A stretch of DNA of 64,000 bases from contig CAWEPG010000013.1 of assembly GCA_963810905.1 (NCBI GenBank), positions 186,001-250,000 on the forward strand. Reading direction: 5' to 3'. Both the position numbers and the translations under genes were made by a program. Source of the stretch: CAWBAT01 sp963810905. Its GTDB lineage: Bacteria; Acidobacteriota; Terriglobia; Versatilivoradales; Versatilivoraceae. Below the pieces are notes generated by a model. It searched no databases. It was given only the letters and a program-made list of their open reading frames with translations, and was not told the origin of the DNA. Every line of letters starts with the position of its first letter. Within the stretch, counting starts at the first letter, position 1. Below, in pieces: positions 59,973 to 64,000 of the stretch.

Positions 59973-60206
59973 TCAGCCACAAAAAGGCACAAAAGTCGCA
60001 AAAGGGACCTCCCTATCGTTTTGACAATACGTGATCATTAATCTTAAATAAGTCTTTCTCAATCCCGGAGCTTCAAAGAAAATTATCGTTTCGCTTTCGA
60101 TCCCTGCTTGAACAAAGGATCCGACAAAAAGAGGAACTCTTTATTTCATCTCCCTTCTTGCGCTTTTTTGCGACTCTTTGCAGCTCCTTTGCAATTTTGC
60201 AGCGGA
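59973..60206. repeat. Empty repeat unit 3 of the 59-60 kb array
   Basis: Left end CAGCCACAAAAAGGCACAAA plus AGTCGCAAAAGGG (59974-60005); right end TTGCGCTTTTTTGCGACTCT plus TTGCAGCTCC...TTTTGCAGCGG (60157-60205). It is non-coding and related to unit 1 over its right-hand half. The IS1380 transposase gene ends 44 bp further on. Confidence 0.65.
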
Positions 60207-60249
60207 AGAAGCACGGGTGTTGGGGAACGGAAGTGCTGGGAGCAGGGCA

Positions 60250-61647
60250 TCATAAAGCTTGGGGCTCAAATGCAATGCGATTGTCCCCAACCGCGTCTAA
60301 GCGCTTGAGGACCCAGAGGATCTTCTGCCTCAAATTTCTTCTGCTGACCCCCAGTCGCAGCACCGGGGTGTCTCCGTCCTGGCCGAAAACGGCAGCAATG
60401 ACAAAGTACTTCAGCCGCAAGGTCTGCAAGGTGTGGCGGGATTCCCGCTGCGGGAGCACTTGTTGGCGAAACAGCGTGATCAGATTATAAAATAGCGCTC
60501 GAACCAACATGGCGGCTTCCGTGCCATAGAAGGTTTCCAGACAGAATCCTTCCAGACCAAAGTCCTGCTTAGATTCTTTAACGACGTTCTCGTCGGCCGC
60601 TCGCAGCCGGTAGGTTCTCCAGATCTGTTCCGGCGTCTTGGGGCTGGAAGTCACATAAGCTCCCAACCGATACGGCCGCCACTCGGCATCCTCTTTATAG
60701 AGCGAGAGCTGACGGCCCGCGGGAGGATTTTCTCCGGCCACCTCCCGTTGCCGCACCACCACATAACGGCGCGACCGCTCCCATTTGGCATCCTGATGCT
60801 GGAACTGGAATTCGGCCACCTCAATCCCTTCATCCACTTTTTGCCAGTCAGTAATCGCATAGATCGCCCGTTGTAAGACCTGACTCAACGGGGCCGCTAG
60901 CACATACTCCAAGGCCCGGCCTTCGAAATACTGGATCAACTCGATCCGGTAAAAACCCGAATCCGCCAGACAGCCCTGCAGCTTCACCCGATCGCCTAAG
61001 CGGGCCAGGGTTTCTTTGGCAAACTCGACACAGCCATTGCCGCTCCCTGTGTTCCCACTGCGGTTCCACAGATTGACCAGATACCCGCTCCGGTTCAGAA
61101 ATGCCAGAATCGGATGATGACTGGGCCGTCCCTTCTTCTTCGGGTTCGGCCCCTTGCGGGCTCCTTCCTGTTGCCCGTAGCGCACCACCACCGTCGTGTC
61201 GAAGCTCAGATAATCCTCCCCCACCTTCTGCCAGGGAATCACCCGTTCAAACTGGTACTGCCACAATCCTTCCGCCAGCGCCGCACTCTTTTGCCAACTC
61301 CCTAGCCGGCCGAAAAATCGTGTCAAGGCACTGCTCGAACTCGGCAGCCGTTTCACCCCAAACAGCGCTGCCTGCACCGGTTCCGACCCGGCTAAAAATA
61401 ATCCGTGGCTGAACCGCTTGCCTCCGGCCAACACCGTCAATCCAAACCGCAAGACCTTCGCATAGATCCCTGTTCCATTCGGACTGGTCTCCACCACCGG
61501 AAACAGCTGTTCGAGATGCTCCTTCAGTTCCAGCTTTTCAAACAGTTTGGCGACCAACGCAAACCCGCCGTAGGGCGTCATCAGTTTCTTAGTGAAATTC
61601 AACTTGACGGGACTGTTCTCCAGGAATTTAATGTTTTTGCCAGCCAT
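60250..61647 (-). CDS. IS1380 family transposase (DDE)
   Basis: 465 residues, normal for IS1380. The N-terminal region has FLENSPVKLNFTKKLMTPYG and GGKRFSHGLFLAGSEPVQ; the first catalytic Asp is in YLSFDTTVVVRYG, then KKGRPSHHPILAFL, a second Asp in GCLADSGFYRIELIQYF, and the late Glu in RAADENVVKESKQDFGLEGF. The frame is intact. The start codon lies inside one arm of a 13-bp inverted repeat that could block translation. Element ends could not be fixed by inspection. Confidence 0.92.
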   Translation of the reverse strand: MAGKNIKFLENSPVKLNFTKKLMTPYGGFALVAKLFEKLELKEHLEQLFPVVETSPNGTGIYAKVLRFGLTVLAGGKRFSHGLFLAGSEPVQAALFGVKRLPSSSSALTRFFGRLGSWQKSAALAEGLWQYQFERVIPWQKVGEDYLSFDTTVVVRYGQQEGARKGPNPKKKGRPSHHPILAFLNRSGYLVNLWNRSGNTGSGNGCVEFAKETLARLGDRVKLQGCLADSGFYRIELIQYFEGRALEYVLAAPLSQVLQRAIYAITDWQKVDEGIEVAEFQFQHQDAKWERSRRYVVVRQREVAGENPPAGRQLSLYKEDAEWRPYRLGAYVTSSPKTPEQIWRTYRLRAADENVVKESKQDFGLEGFCLETFYGTEAAMLVRALFYNLITLFRQQVLPQRESRHTLQTLRLKYFVIAAVFGQDGDTPVLRLGVSRRNLRQKILWVLKRLDAVGDNRIAFEPQAL

Positions 61648-61713
61648 ATTTTTGTCGCTCCATTTCTTTGATCTCGCAATTCGACTAAATGGTTGACTTT
61701 AATATGGCTGGCA
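61638..61713 (-). promoter_or_regulatory. Start-codon-sequestering inverted repeat of the IS1380 transposase
   Basis: Perfect 13-bp inverted repeat: AATATGGCTGGCA at 61701-61713 and TGCCAGCCATATT at 61638-61650 (plus strand). In mRNA read from outside the element, the upstream arm pairs with the arm that contains the ATG (61645-61647) and the first codons. Similar protection from read-through transcription is known for IS10 and IS50. The function here is inferred. Confidence 0.5.
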
Positions 61714-61902
61714 CTCCTTCTGACATCTCTTCTTTCACCTTAAACGCATTTTCCCGGCTCATGGCGTCAGTTGGAGCGGAAGTTCATGTAGAGCGGTGTG
61801 ATACACCATCGTGTGAAGGTTTTACTTCACGGCAGCTGTGGCAAAGCACAGATTACTGGGAAAGCTAGAGCCTGCGGAGTTCTTAGACCTGCGCAGACTA
61901 CT

Positions 61903-62708
61903 TCAGGGAGCGGGCACTACGCGATAGTAGACGCCGTTTGCACCGTAGGACGGCTGGAACCAGGTATTCCCGCACAAATAGTAAGTTCCACCTCCCGCAA
62001 CGCTTGGCGTGATGCAACCGGCAGGCAACACTGCTTGGATCGAGCCCATTGCATAATTGGCGTTGGCAGCAGCCATATTGGCGTTAGCCGCAGCGGCATT
62101 GGCATTGGCAGCCGCAGCATTGGCATTGCGGCAGCGGCATTGGCGTTAGCCGTACTGGTGTTGGCCGCACCGGCAGTATATCCTGCAGCATAGGCGCTCG
62201 AGGATTGGGAACTGGACTTGGATGAAGCCACAGCAGCGCCAACGACAGCGCCTGCCATCGCCGCTCCTGCCGTCGCCCAGCCACTGCTACAGTTATAGCA
62301 CCCCGTACCGTAAACGGCCACGGTGGCGGGAGGGTGGTATCCATAATAAGGAACGGGTGGGTGATAGCCATAATAAGGCGTGGGTGGGTGATATGCGGTG
62401 GCGCCGTAGGGAGTGGTGTGGTCCGCGCCATACCCAGCTTCGCCTGAGGTTGTTCCTCCGTAGGTATTGGTGTGGGTCGTGCCTCCGCCATAGGTGTGCG
62501 ACGTGCTGCCGCCGTAGTAGTTCGTGTGAGAGGTGCCCTCACCGTAGGTGTGCGACGTACTCGTACCATAGGCGCTTGAGTGGGAGGTCGATCCGTAGCT
62601 GTGTGAGGTGCTGCCGCCGTAACGGTTCGCATGCGAGTAGCCTAAAGCCAATTCACACGGGAGCAAAGTAATCGTCAGACTGACAATACCGATGATCAAC
62701 TTTTTCAT
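61903..62708 (-). CDS. Secreted low-complexity protein: Gly/Ser/Thr/His/Tyr repeats and Ala-Asn repeats (one frame break)
   Basis: About 268 residues. Signal peptide: KLIIGIVSLTITLLPCELAL. Residues 25-110 are repeats of the type YGGSTSHTYGEGTSHTN; then tandem PPTPYYGYHPPVPYYGYHPP; then a Gly/Ala hydrophobic stretch (AGAAMAGAVVGAAVASSKSS); then Ala-Asn repeats (NANAAAANAN). Restoring one base near 62121-62137 keeps the Ala-Asn frame and gives a sensible end: AGCITPSVAGGGTYYLCGNT then WFQPSYGANGVYYRVVPAP with a stop at 61903. Without it the tail becomes Pro/Leu/Arg-rich. A surface role is likely; no function is known. SD GGAGGT precedes ATG 62708. Confidence 0.7.
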
Positions 62709-62737
62709 AAGAAGAGATACCTCCATACTTACTGGAT

Positions 62738-63658
62738 TCATTGGGTATTCGTTGGCGTTGCATTTGCTGCTGGCTTGGATTTCGACGCGGGTTTCGCGAC
62801 CTTGATCGGAGGGTTTGCTCCTGGCGGAGGCTCGGGATGAGGGTGGGCAAACGGAATCCGCTTCGCATTACTAGCCGTTGATGAACCGAAAACATCTGGA
62901 GAGACAGCCTGATCAAGTTTCCAGTTAGAAAGCTGTAAGGTGTGGCGAAGCCCATCCGGATCGTCCAGGTAAACGGCATGCACTAACAGAGGCAACTTGT
63001 CGTCGGCTCCAATCCAGACCTGTGCGAAGACTCCGTCGCCTGCATAGGCCACGATGTCCGTTGTCGTTCCCCCAACGATGTGCGACTGGCCGACATAATA
63101 AGCTAGCTCAAGCCCAGGGGCCAGATCCTTGTATGGGTCGGCTACAATCAAATCGGTAAAGGGATAGTAAATGGCTGCAGTGTGGTAAGCGGATTCCAGC
63201 GCCTTATCGATCGTCGGTGGGGCGGCTTCGGCGATGGCGACCAGGTTCTCGGCTGGCGCAAAAGCCATCATTCTCTTGCCGTCATAGTAAAATTCAGACG
63301 CCGGACCGTCGCCAGAGAGATCCACTCGCAGCTTGTCGGGTCGCTGCAGAGTGACCTGGTATTGGTTGGCAAAGACGAGAGGGTGACCCTGGCGGCTGGG
63401 GTTCTCATAATATTCTACCGCGGTAAATGCCATTGTATGAGCTGTGGCCAGCCGGCTTCCGGTGGCCTTCAGGATCTCGACTGCCTTGGGTTCGAGATCC
63501 GGCTTGGGTTCAGCAGCGACGGGCTGCTTGGCCGGGACAGCCTTTTTCTTACTCGCCTGTGGTTTGGCAGGCTGGGTTGTGGTCTGTGCGTTTGCTGGGG
63601 GGACAAGCAGGCCCAATCCAATCAACAGTGCCCAGACCAGAAATCTATTTCGAATCAT
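62738..63658 (-). CDS. Secreted DUF2092 family protein
   Basis: About 306 residues from the ATG at 63658 (GGAGAG upstream). Signal peptide: FLVWALLIGLGLLVPPANAQ. A Lys/Pro/Ala-rich linker (about 25-55) leads to a DUF2092 domain (LATAHTMAFTAVEYYENPSR; FYYDGKRMMAFAPAENL; GLELAYYVGQSHIVGGTTTD; VWIGADDKLPLLVHAVYLDD), a LolA/LppX-like beta fold. The C-terminus is again Lys/Pro/Ala-rich. It lies between two secreted-protein genes on the same strand, 29 bp before the low-complexity protein; probably one operon. Confidence 0.8.
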   Translation of the reverse strand: MIRNRFLVWALLIGLGLLVPPANAQTTTQPAKPQASKKKAVPAKQPVAAEPKPDLEPKAVEILKATGSRLATAHTMAFTAVEYYENPSRQGHPLVFANQYQVTLQRPDKLRVDLSGDGPASEFYYDGKRMMAFAPAENLVAIAEAAPPTIDKALESAYHTAAIYYPFTDLIVADPYKDLAPGLELAYYVGQSHIVGGTTTDIVAYAGDGVFAQVWIGADDKLPLLVHAVYLDDPDGLRHTLQLSNWKLDQAVSPDVFGSSTASNAKRIPFAHPHPEPPPGANPPIKVAKPASKSKPAANATPTNTQ

Positions 63659-63705
63659 CTTTGCTCTCCACGAATAACAGAATCGACGTCTGCACTGGAA
63701 ATTGA

Positions 63706-63999
63706 TCATGGAATCATCCCACACTCGAACATTTTGTTCGCGATGGGAGGTGCAACCTTGTTGATGAATACGGCGCGCATCTGCGGATCGCTCTTCAGAA
63801 AGCCGATGACTTTCTGTTCTTCGGCGCTAGGCGGAGCCTTCTGGCTTTTCTTCAGCCACAACTGCTCGCAAGTAGACTGCTGGTACTTCTGGATGACCTT
63901 GTTCGCAACCATATCCAAAACAGGATACTGTTGGGGAGCTGCGCCGACCAAAAGCAATATGGATATCAGTGTGATCAGGAGAACAAATCTCTTACTCAT
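63706..63999 (-). CDS. Small secreted hypothetical protein
   Basis: 97 residues with a signal peptide (FVLLITLISILLLVGAAPQQ). The mature part is helical and carries two cysteines (STCEQLWLKK; MFECGMIP). No family recognised. The start is 1 bp from the window end, so a longer upstream extension cannot be excluded, though the signal peptide argues against it. It is 47 bp upstream of the DUF2092 gene on the same strand. Confidence 0.7.
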   Translation of the reverse strand: MSKRFVLLITLISILLLVGAAPQQYPVLDMVANKVIQKYQQSTCEQLWLKKSQKAPPSAEEQKVIGFLKSDPQMRAVFINKVAPPIANKMFECGMIP

Positions 64000-64000
64000 G

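Noticed and set aside
59252..60206. CRISPR array
   Set aside because: Repeats are short, irregular and in inverted clusters, without regular spacers or cas genes.
62084..62671. Long antisense and alternate-frame ORFs over the low-complexity gene
   Set aside because: Tandem repeats keep all frames open; only one frame has a signal peptide and a coherent C-terminus.

Overview
The window is about 64 kb of chromosomal DNA from a bacterium that looks like an uncultured member of the Acidobacteriota. That is an inference from gene content: an Oar-type TonB-dependent receptor with an N-terminal carboxypeptidase-regulatory-like domain, several FG-GAP/ASPIC-UnbV proteins, a multiheme cytochrome with TPRs, DUF1080/ThuA, DUF2203, DUF6526, DUF2490 and DUF2092 proteins, and many palindromic intergenic repeats. 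No rRNA is present to confirm it. Two tRNA genes (Lys-UUU, Glu-UUC) occur near 46.8-47.0 kb. No CRISPR array or prophage was seen.

Layout. 0.1-3.3 kb: outer-membrane TonB receptor with a clear terminator. 4.4-7.3 kb: MacA-like adaptor, LolD/MacB-type ATPase and a Cys-rich protein. 7.3-9.8 kb: pyrF and pyrD, separated by a repeat-bounded GxxExxY cassette. 10.2-12.7 kb: a JAB/MPN domain fused to a DinG-type helicase. 12.8-16.6 kb: a four-GAF hybrid histidine kinase. 17-20.5 kb: CDP-alcohol phosphatidyltransferase, metallophosphoesterase and Hsp70-like protein. 20.6-24.9 kb: carbohydrate genes (DUF4091 hydrolase, DUF1080-ThuA fusion, TIM-barrel epimerase). 25.7-35.8 kb: housekeeping genes, mostly on the minus strand (TSUP permease, mutL, aspS, hisS, gamma-carbonic anhydrase, Fe/Mn SOD, fabH, DUF2203, murB). 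36-44.7 kb: a plus-strand set of membrane multiheme cytochrome and two FG-GAP/ASPIC proteins. 45-50.7 kb: a SLOG-type protein, a large imperfect palindrome, tRNAs, a PilZ protein, a beta-propeller protein and an IS110 element with a likely bridge-RNA region. 51-58.3 kb: secreted glycoside-hydrolase-like and GDSL proteins and small membrane or secreted proteins. 58.5-61.7 kb: DUF2490, an array of three repeat units (one carrying a second GxxExxY gene) and an IS1380 transposase. 61.9-64 kb: three secreted proteins in a row.

Two window-wide patterns stand out. First, inverted clusters of short CGCAAAG/CGCCAAG-like tandem repeats bound five units; two contain a GxxExxY (PD-(D/E)XK-like) gene and three are empty. 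This looks like a small mobile or hairpin-forming element with a non-autonomous derivative. Second, at least thirteen single-base frame breaks interrupt eleven otherwise convincing genes; eleven behave as an extra base, usually in a homopolymer, and two as a missing base. That pattern fits uncorrected indel errors in the assembly better than pseudogene formation, so broken genes are annotated here over their full repaired span.
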